From: Streptomyces corallincola
Lineage (GTDB): Bacteria > Actinomycetota > Actinomycetes > Streptomycetales > Streptomycetaceae
NCBI RefSeq assembly: GCF_019104725.1
Contig: NZ_JAHRXF010000033.1
Location: forward strand, 1-64,000
Length of the DNA stretch: 64,000 nucleotides
Direction: 5' to 3'
Translations under genes and position numbers: made by a program
Notes under the pieces: generated by a model
Databases searched by the model: none
What the model saw: the letters and a program-made list of their open reading frames with translations, nothing else
Told to the model about the DNA's origin: nothing
In this document: positions 6,786-15,487 of the stretch, piece by piece
How the letters are laid out: each line of letters opens with the position of its first letter
Position numbering within the stretch: the stretch's first letter is position 1

Positions 6786-9700
6786 CCCGCGCTCCCCGGG
6801 CTCTGGTGCCACAACTTCCGTCCCACCGGGGCCCCTTCGCCCGCCGGGCGCAGGTCGGCCCAGGGGTTCATCCGGTACCCGGTGGACATGCGGAGGGTCC
6901 GGCCGCCGCCGATCGGACCCCGGACCGGCGGTCCGACCGTGCGGGGGCGGCCGTCCACACCGAGCAGGCGCGGTCCGGGCGGCCCGAAGTCCTCGCCGCT
7001 GCCCTCGGAACCGTCCCCGGCGAGCCGGGCGGCGACGCCGTCGAGCCCCTCGGTGCGGCGGATCTCCAGCAGGTCGGCGAGATTCCAGACGGCGGCCCCG
7101 ACCACGCTGAGGCTGCGCGGTCCGCGCCGCTGCACCACGCCCCGGACCAGCAGCAGCCAGGAGTGGAAGACGGTGTGCGCGCAGTTGTCGTGGGAGTCGT
7201 CGAAGAAGGCCAGGTCCACCAGGCCGGTGCCGTCGTCCAGGGTGGTGAAGATGACCCGTTTCCCGGAGCGGATCGGCGGCGTCTGGGTGGCCGCCTTGGC
7301 GCCCGCGACCAGTACCGTCGCGCCGTGCGGGGCGTCCCGGAGTTGCCGCGCGGAGAGCACGCCGAGTTCGCGGAGGAACCCGGTGTGGTCGTCCATCAGG
7401 TGGTACGAGGCGTCCAGGGAGAGCACGCCGAGTTCGGCGCTGAGGCGTTCCTCGGGGGTGAGGTCGGGCAGCCCGGCCGGTGCGGTCCCGCGCCCTCCGG
7501 CCAGCGGGAGTTGCCCGCCGCCCCCGCCCCGGGCGCTCCGGTGGAGTTCGGACAGGTGCAGTTGGAGGTCGCGGCGGTTGGCGCCGAACGCGTCGAGCGC
7601 GCCGACCCGGGCGAGCCGGTCGGCCAGCGGGCGGCTCGGCCGGGCGCGTTCCCAGAAGTCCCGCAGCGAGGAGTAGGGGCGGCCCTCCTCGATCCGGCGG
7701 GCCTCGGCGGCGGAGATGCCCTGCACGTCCCCGAGCGCGAGCCGCAGCCCCCACACCTCGCCCCCGCCCTCACCGGACACCGGTTCGATCCGGTGTGCGG
7801 CGCCCGAGGCGTTCACGTCCAGCGGCAGGATCGGCACCCCGCGCCGCCGGGCGTCCGCCAGCAGCAGCCGCTTGGGGTACATACCGGGGTCGTGGGTGAG
7901 CAGTCCGGCGTAGAAGGCGGCCGGGTGGTGCGCCTTCAGCCAGGCCGACTGGTAGGTGGGCACGGCGAAGGCGACGGCGTGCGCCTTGCAGAAGCCGTAG
8001 GAGCCGAACGCCTCGACGATCCGCCAGGTGCGCAGGATGGTGTCGAAGTCGTGGCCGCGCGCCGCCGCGTGACCGCCGAACCACTCCCTGATCCGGGCCT
8101 GTTCCTCCGGGTCGGACAGGTGCCGGCGGGCCTGGTCGGCGACGCCCCGGTCGAAGCCGGTCATCCGGGAGATGATCTCGATGATCTGCTCGTGGAAGAC
8201 GACGACCCCGTAGGTGTCGTCCAGCGCCTCCGCCAGGCTCTCGTGCGGGACGCGGGCGGGGGCCCGGCCGTGCCGTGCCTCGACGAACGGCCGCACCATG
8301 TCGGCGGCGACCGGGCCGGGCCGGAAGAGGGAGATGTCCACGACGAGGTCGTGGAAGACGGACGGCTGGAGCCGCCCCACCAGATCCCGCTGGCCGGGCG
8401 ACTCGATCTGGAAGCAGCCGAGCGTCTCGGTGGACCGGATCAGCCGGTACGTCGCCGGGTCGTCCTCGGGCAGCGTGTCCAGGCCGATCCGCTCGCCGGA
8501 CGCCCGCTCGGTCTCCGCGACCGCGTGCGCCATCGCGGACTGCATCCGTACGCCCAGCACATCGAGTTTGAGCAGCCCGAGGTCCTCCACGTCCTCCTTG
8601 TCGAACTGGGACATCGGCAGGCCCTCGCCGCTGGTCGGGACGACCGGGGTGCGGGCGGGCAGCGAGGCGTCGGAGAGCAGCACCCCGCACGGGTGCATGG
8701 CGACCCCGCGCGGCAGCGCGTCCAGCCCCTCGACCAGCTCCCACAGCCTCTCGTACCGTGCCCCCTCGCCCGCGAGCCGTTTCAGCTCGGGCAGTTCGGC
8801 GAGCGCGGTGCGGGCGTCGCGGGCCCGGATGTGCGGGAAGGACTTGGCGATCCGGTCGATCTCGGCGGGGTCGAGGGACAGGGCCGCGCCGACGTCGCGC
8901 ACGGCGTGCCGGACCCGGTACGTCTCGGGCATGGCGACGGTCGCCACCCGCTCGGTGCCGAACCTGGCGATGATCGCGCGGTAGACCTCGATCCGGCGGG
9001 CGGACTCCACGTCGATGTCGATGTCCGGCAGCACCGCGCGCTGCCGGGACAGGAACCGCTCCATCAGCAGGCCGTGTTCCATCGGGTCGGCACGGGCGAT
9101 GCCGAGGAGGTGGTTGACCAGCGATCCGGCGCCGGAGCCGCGCGCGGCGACCCGGATGCCCCGGCGCCGTACGTCGTCGGTGACCTGGGCGACCGTCAGG
9201 AAGTACGAGGCGTAGCCGTGGTGGGCGATGATGTCCAGCTCGTGGTGCATCCGGTCCCAGTAGGCGCGGCGGTGGGTGTGGCCGAGGCGGACCATACCGG
9301 CGGCGGCACGGGAGGCGAGGGCGCGCTGCGCGGTGCGGCGGCCCGCGCCGACGAGGCGCGCCTCGGGGAAGTGGACGCCGCCGATGCCGAGGTCGGCCCG
9401 CGGGTCCACCCGGCACTCGGCGGCGGTGGCGAGGGTCTGCTCCAGCAGCCGCGCGGCGGTGTCGCGCCGGAAACCGGCCGCCTCCACCACGCGCTCGGCG
9501 GTACGGAGCATGGCCGCCGGGTCCTTCAGCCACGCCTCGCCGGAGTCCGGTTCGCCGCGGGGGTCGATCGGCACCAGCAGGCGGGCGGCGTCCAGGACGT
9601 CCGCCAGAGGTCCCTGGCCGGGGTCGGCGTAGCGGACGGCGTTGCTGAGCACCGGCCGGACGCCCTGCTCGGCGGCGAGGCCGAGGGTACGGGCGGCCAG

Positions 9701-10297
9701 CCGCAGGGAGCCGGGTCCGGTGCCCGCGCGGTCGTGCCGGACGGCTTCGAGGCGGAGGGCGTCGCCGTAGATCTCGCGCCAGGGGGCGAGCAGCCGGGCG
9801 GCGAGGTCGGGGCGTCCGGCGGCGAGGGCGCGGCCCACGTCGGAGTGGGGGCCGAGCAGCACAGTCAGGCCGTCGCCGTGGTTGGCGTCCCACGGCAGGA
9901 GGGGTCCGCCGCCGCCCCGGTGCGCGGCGGTGACCAGGGCGCACAGCTCGGCCCAGCCGCGGGCGCCGTCACGGGCGAGGTAGGTGACACGGGGCGCGGA
10001 CTCGTCCACGAAGGCGCCGCCGCGCACCGGGGTGCGCGGGCGGGCCGGGTCCGCCGGGCCGGGGGCCGGGCCGGGCACGGCGACCGCGAGGTCCACGCCG
10101 AACAGCGGGCGGACCCCGGCCGCCGCGCACGCCTTGGCGAAGCGGACCGCACCGGCGAGCGAGTCGCGGTCGGTGAGGGCGAGGGTGTCCATGCCCCGCT
10201 CGGCGGCCCGTGCGGCCAGCCGCTCGGGGTGCGAGGCGCCGTACCGCAGGGAGAACCCGGAGGCGGTGCGCAGATGCGCGAAACCCGGCACACGCAC
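6782..10297 (-). CDS. error-prone DNA polymerase III alpha subunit DnaE2
   Basis: This 1171-residue protein is a C-family polymerase. The N-terminal PHP domain (about 1-230) opens with FAHLRTASGFSLRYGASHPE. The catalytic core has RGSGAGSLVNHLLGI and the three-aspartate motif PDIDIDVE. A helix-hairpin-helix and OB-fold region with VLVAGAKAATQTPPI and FTTLDDGTGLVDLAFF follow. The length and these motifs fit DnaE2, which copies damaged DNA. The start is GTG, with GGAGG 4 nt upstream. Two LexA-type boxes precede the gene and an ImuB-like gene is coupled downstream. Confidence 0.94.
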   Translation of the reverse strand: MRVPGFAHLRTASGFSLRYGASHPERLAARAAERGMDTLALTDRDSLAGAVRFAKACAAAGVRPLFGVDLAVAVPGPAPGPADPARPRTPVRGGAFVDESAPRVTYLARDGARGWAELCALVTAAHRGGGGPLLPWDANHGDGLTVLLGPHSDVGRALAAGRPDLAARLLAPWREIYGDALRLEAVRHDRAGTGPGSLRLAARTLGLAAEQGVRPVLSNAVRYADPGQGPLADVLDAARLLVPIDPRGEPDSGEAWLKDPAAMLRTAERVVEAAGFRRDTAARLLEQTLATAAECRVDPRADLGIGGVHFPEARLVGAGRRTAQRALASRAAAGMVRLGHTHRRAYWDRMHHELDIIAHHGYASYFLTVAQVTDDVRRRGIRVAARGSGAGSLVNHLLGIARADPMEHGLLMERFLSRQRAVLPDIDIDVESARRIEVYRAIIARFGTERVATVAMPETYRVRHAVRDVGAALSLDPAEIDRIAKSFPHIRARDARTALAELPELKRLAGEGARYERLWELVEGLDALPRGVAMHPCGVLLSDASLPARTPVVPTSGEGLPMSQFDKEDVEDLGLLKLDVLGVRMQSAMAHAVAETERASGERIGLDTLPEDDPATYRLIRSTETLGCFQIESPGQRDLVGRLQPSVFHDLVVDISLFRPGPVAADMVRPFVEARHGRAPARVPHESLAEALDDTYGVVVFHEQIIEIISRMTGFDRGVADQARRHLSDPEEQARIREWFGGHAAARGHDFDTILRTWRIVEAFGSYGFCKAHAVAFAVPTYQSAWLKAHHPAAFYAGLLTHDPGMYPKRLLLADARRRGVPILPLDVNASGAAHRIEPVSGEGGGEVWGLRLALGDVQGISAAEARRIEEGRPYSSLRDFWERARPSRPLADRLARVGALDAFGANRRDLQLHLSELHRSARGGGGGQLPLAGGRGTAPAGLPDLTPEERLSAELGVLSLDASYHLMDDHTGFLRELGVLSARQLRDAPHGATVLVAGAKAATQTPPIRSGKRVIFTTLDDGTGLVDLAFFDDSHDNCAHTVFHSWLLLVRGVVQRRGPRSLSVVGAAVWNLADLLEIRRTEGLDGVAARLAGDGSEGSGEDFGPPGPRLLGVDGRPRTVGPPVRGPIGGGRTLRMSTGYRMNPWADLRPAGEGAPVGRKLWHQSPGSAG

Positions 10298-10326
10298 CTC
10301 CCGCGCTCAGGAGCACCGAACGGCAC

Positions 10327-10342
10327 TCGAACATCAGTTCCC
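10327..10342. promoter_or_regulatory. LexA (SOS) box 1 of dnaE2
   Basis: TCGAACATCAGTTCCC contains a perfect GAAC-N4-GTTC core, as in actinobacterial and Bacillus-type LexA sites. It is 30 bp upstream of the dnaE2 GTG, where a bound repressor would block transcription. Confidence 0.75.
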
Positions 10343-10370
10343 TGCTTCCGTCTCCACCATACCTCCCTTC

Positions 10371-10386
10371 TCGAACATACGTACGA
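10371..10386. promoter_or_regulatory. LexA (SOS) box 2 of dnaE2
   Basis: TCGAACATACGTACGA matches the palindromic LexA site TCGAAC-N4-GTTCGA with one mismatch. It is 44 bp upstream of box 1, close to four DNA turns, so two LexA dimers could bind the same face. Confidence 0.7.
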
Positions 10387-10418
10387 TGGCGCGGACACCC
10401 CCTGCCACCTGCGCGAAC

Positions 10419-10440
10419 GTGTCCGGGGTGCCCCGGACAC
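10419..10440. repeat. 22-bp perfect palindrome between the SOS boxes and the protease terminator
   Basis: Two 10-bp arms (10419-10428, 10431-10440) flank a TG centre. The GC-rich arms could form a second terminator hairpin for the protease transcript or a protein-binding site. It is separate from the hairpin at 10443. Confidence 0.5.
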
Positions 10441-10442
10441 GG

Positions 10443-10480
10443 CGAAGCCCCGTCCCCCTCGCAAGGGGGACGGGGCTTCG
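10443..10480 (-). terminator. terminator of the first S1 protease gene
   Basis: A perfect 17-bp stem with a CGCA loop lies 25-62 nt downstream of the protease stop codon. It separates the protease transcript from the dnaE2 promoter. Confidence 0.8.
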
Positions 10481-10504
10481 AGGTGCCGCCCGGAAGGGCT
10501 CGCC

Positions 10505-11587
10505 TCAGCCGATCTGGGTGCCCGTGGCGGAGAGCGCCTCGGTGACCGGCTGGAAGAAGGTCGTACCGCCGGAGGTGCAGTCGCCGTCACCGCCGGAGGT
10601 CAGGCCGATGGCGCTGCTGCCGGAGAACAGCGAGCCGCCGCTGTCGCCCGGCTCGGCGCACACGTCGGTCTGGATCAGACCGCTGACCGTGCCCTCCGAG
10701 TAGTTGACGGTGGCGTTGAGGCCGGTGACCGTGCCGCCGTGCACCTGGGTGGTGGACCCGCTGCGGGTGACCTTCATGCCCACGGTGGCGTCGGCCGCGC
10801 CCGTGATCTTCTGCGAGGAGCCGTTGTAGAGGTCCACCTCGCTCGGGTGGGCGGTGCTGGACGAGTACTTGACCAGACCGAAGTCGTTGCCCGGGAACTG
10901 CGAGGCCGCGTTCGAACCGAGCGGGTTGCCGGAGGCGTCCGTCCAGTTGTCGATGGCGTCGGTGCAGTGACCGGCGGTCAGGAAGTACGGCTCGCCGCCC
11001 TTGGTGACGTTGAAGCCGAGCGAGCAGCGCCCGCCCGAGCCGTTGATGGCGTCACCACCGGCGATGAAGGGCTCGAACTTCCCCTTGGACTGCTTCAGTT
11101 CGGCCTTGCCGCCGAGCCGCTCCACGACCTTGCCGAGCTTCGTCCGCGCGGCCCCGGTCACCGTGCTGTCGGCGGTGACGACGACCTTGTTGGAGACCGG
11201 GTCGGTCGCCCACGAGGTGCCGGGGATGGTGGCGTCCTTCTTCAGGGTCGTCCGGGCGCCGTCGAGGGCGGCCAGCGAGTTCTGGACGATTCTGGCCCTG
11301 GCTCCGGCCGCCTGGACGGTCTTCGCCGCGTCGGCGTCGAGCACGTTCACGACGAGGCTCTTGGCCTGGGTGTCGTAGTAGCTGCCGGCCGTGTGGGAAC
11401 CGAGGTCCCGCGTGAGCGACGAGGCGAGCTTTCCGGCCGCCGGGACCGACAGAACGTGGGGTTCCGCGGCCGACTTCACGGGTTCGCTGGCGTTCGCAGT
11501 CTGGAAGGAAAGTCCCGTGGCGACCAGCGCGGCGATGCCGGCGCCTGTCACGGCGACCCGTCGCGTGGATATGCGTCGGTGCTGCAA
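10505..11587 (-). CDS. secreted chymotrypsin-like serine protease (S1, streptogrisin family)
   Basis: This 360-residue preproprotease has a signal peptide (1-33, ending TANA), a long pro-region (about 34-174) and a mature domain starting near IAGGDAING. The catalytic triad is His207 (LTAGHC), Asp235 (GNDFGLV) and Ser316 (GDSGGS). The best start is TTG at 11587: AGGAGG lies 6 nt before it, and there is no other well-placed start. The product is an alkaline extracellular protease activated by removal of the pro-region. The paralogous gene just upstream shares high identity at the 3' end. Confidence 0.92.
   Translation of the reverse strand: MQHRRISTRRVAVTGAGIAALVATGLSFQTANASEPVKSAAEPHVLSVPAAGKLASSLTRDLGSHTAGSYYDTQAKSLVVNVLDADAAKTVQAAGARARIVQNSLAALDGARTTLKKDATIPGTSWATDPVSNKVVVTADSTVTGAARTKLGKVVERLGGKAELKQSKGKFEPFIAGGDAINGSGGRCSLGFNVTKGGEPYFLTAGHCTDAIDNWTDASGNPLGSNAASQFPGNDFGLVKYSSSTAHPSEVDLYNGSSQKITGAADATVGMKVTRSGSTTQVHGGTVTGLNATVNYSEGTVSGLIQTDVCAEPGDSGGSLFSGSSAIGLTSGGDGDCTSGGTTFFQPVTEALSATGTQIG
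10533..10585 (-). repeat. 53-nt block shared by the two protease genes, copy 1
   Basis: These 53 bases, near the 3' end of the first protease gene, are identical to 11957-12009 in the second gene. They encode the GDCTSGGTTFFQPVTEAL region. Confidence 0.85.
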
Positions 11588-11877
11588 CTCACTCCTCCTG
11601 TGGGGGATCGACCCGTGGGTTGTGGGGACCTGACGGGCCGGAAGGGCTGGTTGACGTGCGACCACTCTTCCCTGACGCCGCCGGGACACACAAGGTCGAG
11701 TTCAGGTCGCGTGTACGGCACACCCGTTCACCGTCGATCTTCTTGACGGAGGACAGTCACACCTGGGCCTTCACACTGCAAACACTACGCATCGGTAACT
11801 CCTGACCACGCGGACGCCGTTCGGCCGTGGCCGAAAATCGCCCCTCGCACAGCGGACCGTGCCGCGCGCACAGCGGC
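11588..11877. other. protease promoter region
   Basis: This non-coding stretch upstream of the first protease has AGGAGG at its proximal end and a less GC-rich block around 11750-11810 that may hold the promoter. I see no convincing gene on either strand. Confidence 0.4.
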
Positions 11878-11910
11878 GGACCCCCGCACACAGGACGTGT
11901 GCGGGGGTCC
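11878..11910 (-). terminator. terminator of the second S1 protease gene
   Basis: A perfect 14-bp stem (11878-11891 with 11897-11910) and 5-nt loop lie 18 nt downstream of the protease stop codon. Confidence 0.8.
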
Positions 11911-11928
11911 GCCCGAAGGGGCCCTGGA

Positions 11929-12822
11929 TCAGGGCAGGGTGACGCCGTACCGGCTCAGCGCCTCGGTGACCGGCTGGAAGAAGGTCGTACCGCCGGAGGT
12001 GCAGTCGCCGCTGCCGCCGGAGGTCAGACCGTAGGCGGTGGACCCGCCGTAGAGCGGGCCGCCGCTGTCGCCGCCCTCGGCGCAGACCGTGGTCTGGATG
12101 AGGCCGGAGACGACGTCACCGCCGCCGTAGTTGACCGTCGCGTTGAGCGCGGTGACCCGGCCGCTGTGCGTGCCGGTGGTGGAGCCGCGCCGGGTGACGG
12201 TGGTCCCCACGGACGGGGTGGCCGCACTGGTGATGCTCTGGCTCCCGACCGCGCTGGGGTGCGCGATGGAGGAGTTGGTGTAGCGCACCAGGGCGAAGTC
12301 GTCGCCCGGGAAGCTGTAGTTCACGTTCGTGCCCAGCACCGTGGTGTGGCCCGAGTTGCTGTACCAGGTCGAGGCGACCTCACCGCAGTGCCCGGCCGTC
12401 AGGAAGTACCAGGTGCTGCCGCTGTGCACGTTGAAGCCCAGCGAGCAGCGGTACTGACCGCCCCAGATGGCGTCGCCACCGGAGATCAGCTTCTTGAACT
12501 GGCCGGGGGTGTGCTTGATGGTGAGCGCGCCCGCGTTGCCACCGGCCTGCTCCTTGATCCGGTTGACCTCGGCCTGGGTGACCGTGCTGTCCACGGTGAC
12601 GACCAGGCGGTTGGTCTTGGCGTCAACGGCCCAGGACGTGCCGGGGACGTCGGCCCGCAGGACCGAGGAACCGGCCTGGGTCAGCTGGTTGGCGCTGAAC
12701 GTCTGGACCTCGCTCGCGTTCGCGGTGGGGGCGGCGAACGCCGCCGCGGCGAGGAAGCCGGTGGCGACAGCGATCAGCCGGGTTCGTCTGCCGCTGCGGG
12801 GAGTGGTGCGCTTGATCCTCAC
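11929..12822 (-). CDS. secreted serine protease, streptogrisin A/B-like (S1)
   Basis: This 297-residue preproprotease has a signal peptide (residues 1-36, ending PTANA), a pro-region of about 76 residues and a mature domain from ISGGDAIW (about 113). The triad is His145 (LTAGHC), Asp175 (GDDFALV) and Ser253 (GDSGGP). The short pro-region is like streptogrisins A/B, unlike the longer one of the neighbouring protease. The GTG start has GGGAGG 9 nt upstream. It is in tandem with the first protease but separated from it by a terminator, so the two are likely transcribed independently. Confidence 0.92.
   Translation of the reverse strand: MRIKRTTPRSGRRTRLIAVATGFLAAAAFAAPTANASEVQTFSANQLTQAGSSVLRADVPGTSWAVDAKTNRLVVTVDSTVTQAEVNRIKEQAGGNAGALTIKHTPGQFKKLISGGDAIWGGQYRCSLGFNVHSGSTWYFLTAGHCGEVASTWYSNSGHTTVLGTNVNYSFPGDDFALVRYTNSSIAHPSAVGSQSITSAATPSVGTTVTRRGSTTGTHSGRVTALNATVNYGGGDVVSGLIQTTVCAEGGDSGGPLYGGSTAYGLTSGGSGDCTSGGTTFFQPVTEALSRYGVTLP
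11957..12009 (-). repeat. 53-nt block shared by the two protease genes, copy 2
   Basis: Identical to 10533-10585. The identity stops abruptly on both sides at the nucleotide level, as in a gene-conversion tract. Confidence 0.85.
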
Positions 12823-12993
12823 GTTTCGTTCCCTCCCAGGGGAATTCGGGGGCCCGCGTGGGGTCGGGGCCCGTGAGGCGCAGTCGGGAGCGGTTCCGGG
12901 TCGCGGATCTTGCATGCCCCTGACAAGCGCTGAAGGGGAGTATTCGGCCGACCGCCCGGTCGGCACAAGAGCCCCTTTCGGCCGAGGCACACC

Positions 12994-13089
12994 GGGCGCC
13001 CCGGCCGTGCGGGGCCGGGGCGCCCGCCGTGCCGTGTCGGCGCAGCCGGGGACGGGGGCGGGTCCGTCCCCGGCCGGGCCGGACCCGCC
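12994..13089 (-). terminator. tandem hairpins after the DUF1684 gene
   Basis: Two GC-rich hairpins follow the DUF1684 stop codon. The first (13057-13066 with 13080-13089) has a 10-bp stem. The second (12994-13006 with 13013-13025) has a 13-bp stem and 6-nt loop. Either can end transcription before the protease promoter. Confidence 0.6.
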
Positions 13090-13110
13090 GTCCCACCCGC
13101 CCCACTCGCC

Positions 13111-13899
13111 TCAGACGACCGCGTGTTCCCCGGCCTCGATGGCCAGATCGAGCCGGTTCCCGGGCGGCGGGAAGGGACAGACGAAGTGGTCGGCGAAGGC
13201 GCACGGCGGGAGCTGGGCCCGGTTGAAATCGACCGTGGTGAGCCCGTCCGCGTCCGGCACCGCCGGGTACAGGAAGCGGAACGGGAACCCCCCGCCGCCG
13301 ACGCCGCCACCCCCGGTGACGTCGGCGAACACCGCCCACAGCGAGCCGTCCCCCCGCTGCGCGACCCGCAGCGTGTACGCGCCGCCCTCCAGGGTGAAGG
13401 CGAGTTCGCCCGCCAGCTCCAGCCCGCGTTCCCGCCCGTCCGCGTTGCCGACCCGCACGGTGCGCGGCTCCTCGTACGGGGTGAAACGGCCCGGCACCGA
13501 CCAGCGGGGGTCGTAGGGGGCCGCCGTGATGTCCCGGAAGGCGCGCCGCCGCTCGGCGGCGGGGTCGTGGACGCGAACGCCCCAGACGTCCTCGCGGACC
13601 AGCACGACCAGCCGCCGCTCCCCCAGCGCGACCCGCGAACCGGCCGCCGGGCCGCTGTCCGCGACGAGGTGGATCTCGCCGGAGAACGGCTTGCCGTCCA
13701 CGGTCAGCCCGGCGTCCTCGTCGGCGGTCAGCACCACCCCGGCCGCGTCCGCCGCCCAGTGGCCGCGCAGACCGGGCAGCCGCCCGTCGGGGTGATCGGC
13801 GAGCCAGTACGTCCCGGTCAGCGAGAGCGGTCCGTACGGCGCGGAGACCGCGGCGACCCGGTCGTCGTGCCAGCGCTGCCAGTCGGCGTCGGCGTTCAT
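13111..13899 (-). CDS. DUF1684 family protein
   Basis: This 262-residue protein has the DUF1684 pattern: WHDDRVAAVSAPYGPLSLTGTYWL at the N-terminus, VVLVREDVWGVRVHDPAAERRRAF in the middle and a C-terminal VDFNRAQLPPCAFADHFVCPFPPPGNRLDLAIEAGE. The cysteines and the FADHFVCPFPP motif are conserved family features. Its biochemical role is unknown. It has no signal peptide and should be cytoplasmic. The ATG start is preceded by GAAGGGA. It is transcribed leftward, with hairpins after the stop. Confidence 0.85.
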   Translation of the reverse strand: MNADADWQRWHDDRVAAVSAPYGPLSLTGTYWLADHPDGRLPGLRGHWAADAAGVVLTADEDAGLTVDGKPFSGEIHLVADSGPAAGSRVALGERRLVVLVREDVWGVRVHDPAAERRRAFRDITAAPYDPRWSVPGRFTPYEEPRTVRVGNADGRERGLELAGELAFTLEGGAYTLRVAQRGDGSLWAVFADVTGGGGVGGGGFPFRFLYPAVPDADGLTTVDFNRAQLPPCAFADHFVCPFPPPGNRLDLAIEAGEHAVV

Positions 13900-14320
13900 C
13901 GGGGGTTCCCTTCGTCGGTGGTGCCGGAGGGTTCCGGCGGTGTCCCGGTACTCCGTGTTCCACGCGGGAGCGCGAAGGCACCAGGTCACCGGTACCCAGG
14001 GGCACCGGTGCGGAGCACTCACCCGTTTCCTCTTCGCGGCACATTGGTGCCGTTCACACGAGTGCAGCGCGCGCGAAGGCCGCTCCCGGCGGCGCCGGAG
14101 GGCGCTCGCCGGAGGGGTACGGCCCCCGCCCCTCGGCGGGACCGCGCGCCACGACTACGCGCGCGGCGCGACGCGTTGCCGAGGCTGGTCGCCCGCTCCG
14201 ACATCGGCCTCGGTCGTGTGTGGTCCGCGTCCTGTCGAGCGCGCCGCTCCCCTGCCGCGTCGGCCTCCGCCTCTCACACCGCGCGCCCCTCGCCGGACGT
14301 GTCCCGCGGGTGACTCCTCA
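13900..14320. other. 421-bp gap without a clear gene
   Basis: The stretch between the DUF1684 and DUF5685 genes is GC-rich. It contains several short frames in both directions, none with a good ribosome site or family motif. The DUF1684 promoter should lie at its left end. Nothing else recognisable was seen. Confidence 0.4.
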
Positions 14321-15487
14321 TCAGCAGTCGCAGTCGCAGCAGGAACCGCAGGAACAGCAGTCGCAGCACGAGCAGTCGCAGTCTCCGCAGTCGCAGTTGC
14401 CGCACCAGCCCTCCCGGCGCTTGCCGGACCAGGGGCCCTCGTAGGTGTCGGCGCAGCACACCTTGCAGGTGCAGCACAGGCCGACGGCGACCGCGCAGCC
14501 CGCCCAGAACCCGCGCCGGTCGGGGCGGGGCGGCTCACCGCCGTACGGGGCCCGGAAGGGGTCGTCCGGCCGGTACGGCGCGTCCGGACCGGGCGGCGGG
14601 CCGAACGCGGCCTCGGGCGGGTGGCCGCAGGCCGTGGTGCCGAACGCCCGGTCCACCGACCGGGCCGGTTCGTGCGCGAGCAGCGCGTGGACGAGCGCCG
14701 GGTCGGTGAACTCGGCCGCGCGCAGGGCGCGCCGGATGCCGTGCACGGCTTCGTCCGCGAGCCGCCGGGCCTCGGTGAGCGGGGTGCCGGTCGCGGTGAG
14801 CGGGTTCCACGCGCCGGACGCGGCGTCGGCGTCCCTGTCCTCCACTGCGTCCAGCAGATGGGCCAGGCGGCCGAAGTGGCGCCCGGCCTCGGCGAGCGGT
14901 GCCGCGTTGCCGGGGCGGCCCGCGAGGACGGCGGTGTGCGCGAACGCGGCGGCCGTGGCGGTCCCGGTGGGCTCGGTGACCGCGTGCAGCGGCGTGCCCG
15001 GCCCGGCCAGGGCCTCCAGTCCCGCCTGGCGTTCCACGGCGTCCACCAGGACACCGGTGTCGAAGCCGACCGCGGCGCCGCCGCGCGCTCCGGCGCGGCC
15101 CCAGCCCGCGGCGACCCGGCGGGCGGCGGCGGCCACCGGCCGCCGGGCCAGCGGCCCGTCTCCGTCCGCGACATGGTCGCGGACCTTGGCGGCGGCGAGC
15201 ACCAGCGAGACGGCGGCGGCGAGCCGCGCGCCCTCGCCGCGCACGACGGACGCGGTCCGCATCCCGCGCAGCGGGCACGGCCCCGCGGTGCGCGGGGAGC
15301 CCTCGACCGGGCCGGTCTGAGCCTCCGTCAGGACCGAGACCAGCAGGGCGTCGTAGTGGGTGACGACCCGCGCGAACTGCCCGTGGTCGTCGCGCAGCGC
15401 GAGGCACAGTCCGCACAAGTGGGCCGTCCACCGGCCCTTGAGTCCGTCCCCCAGCCGGTGTGCGCACGGCCTGACGATTCCGAACAC
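14321..15487 (-). CDS. DUF5685 family protein with cysteine-rich C-terminus
   Basis: This 388-residue protein starts FGIVRPCAHRLG and contains HLCGLCLALRDDHG near residue 30, the opening I associate with DUF5685. The middle is alpha-helical and Ala/Arg-rich. The C-terminus has a glycine/alanine hydrophobic stretch WAGCAVAVGLCC and then CTCKVCC. A terminal 28-residue tail holds 14 cysteines in CD, CS and CG steps. Such a tail could bind metals or form many disulfides. Function is unknown. The GTG start has GGGGGAT 4 nt upstream. It is divergent from sflA, with 317 bp between. Confidence 0.82.
   Translation of the reverse strand: MFGIVRPCAHRLGDGLKGRWTAHLCGLCLALRDDHGQFARVVTHYDALLVSVLTEAQTGPVEGSPRTAGPCPLRGMRTASVVRGEGARLAAAVSLVLAAAKVRDHVADGDGPLARRPVAAAARRVAAGWGRAGARGGAAVGFDTGVLVDAVERQAGLEALAGPGTPLHAVTEPTGTATAAAFAHTAVLAGRPGNAAPLAEAGRHFGRLAHLLDAVEDRDADAASGAWNPLTATGTPLTEARRLADEAVHGIRRALRAAEFTDPALVHALLAHEPARSVDRAFGTTACGHPPEAAFGPPPGPDAPYRPDDPFRAPYGGEPPRPDRRGFWAGCAVAVGLCCTCKVCCADTYEGPWSGKRREGWCGNCDCGDCDCSCCDCCSCGSCCDCDC

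Noticed and set aside
10505..11689. ATG/GTG start upstream of the TTG in the first protease gene
   Set aside because: The longer frame would add ~34 residues of non-signal sequence, and AGGAGG lies at the correct distance only for the TTG.
6806..11746. a 1646-residue plus-strand open frame
   Set aside because: It is the antisense shadow of dnaE2 and of the first protease gene. High GC keeps stop codons out of several frames at once.
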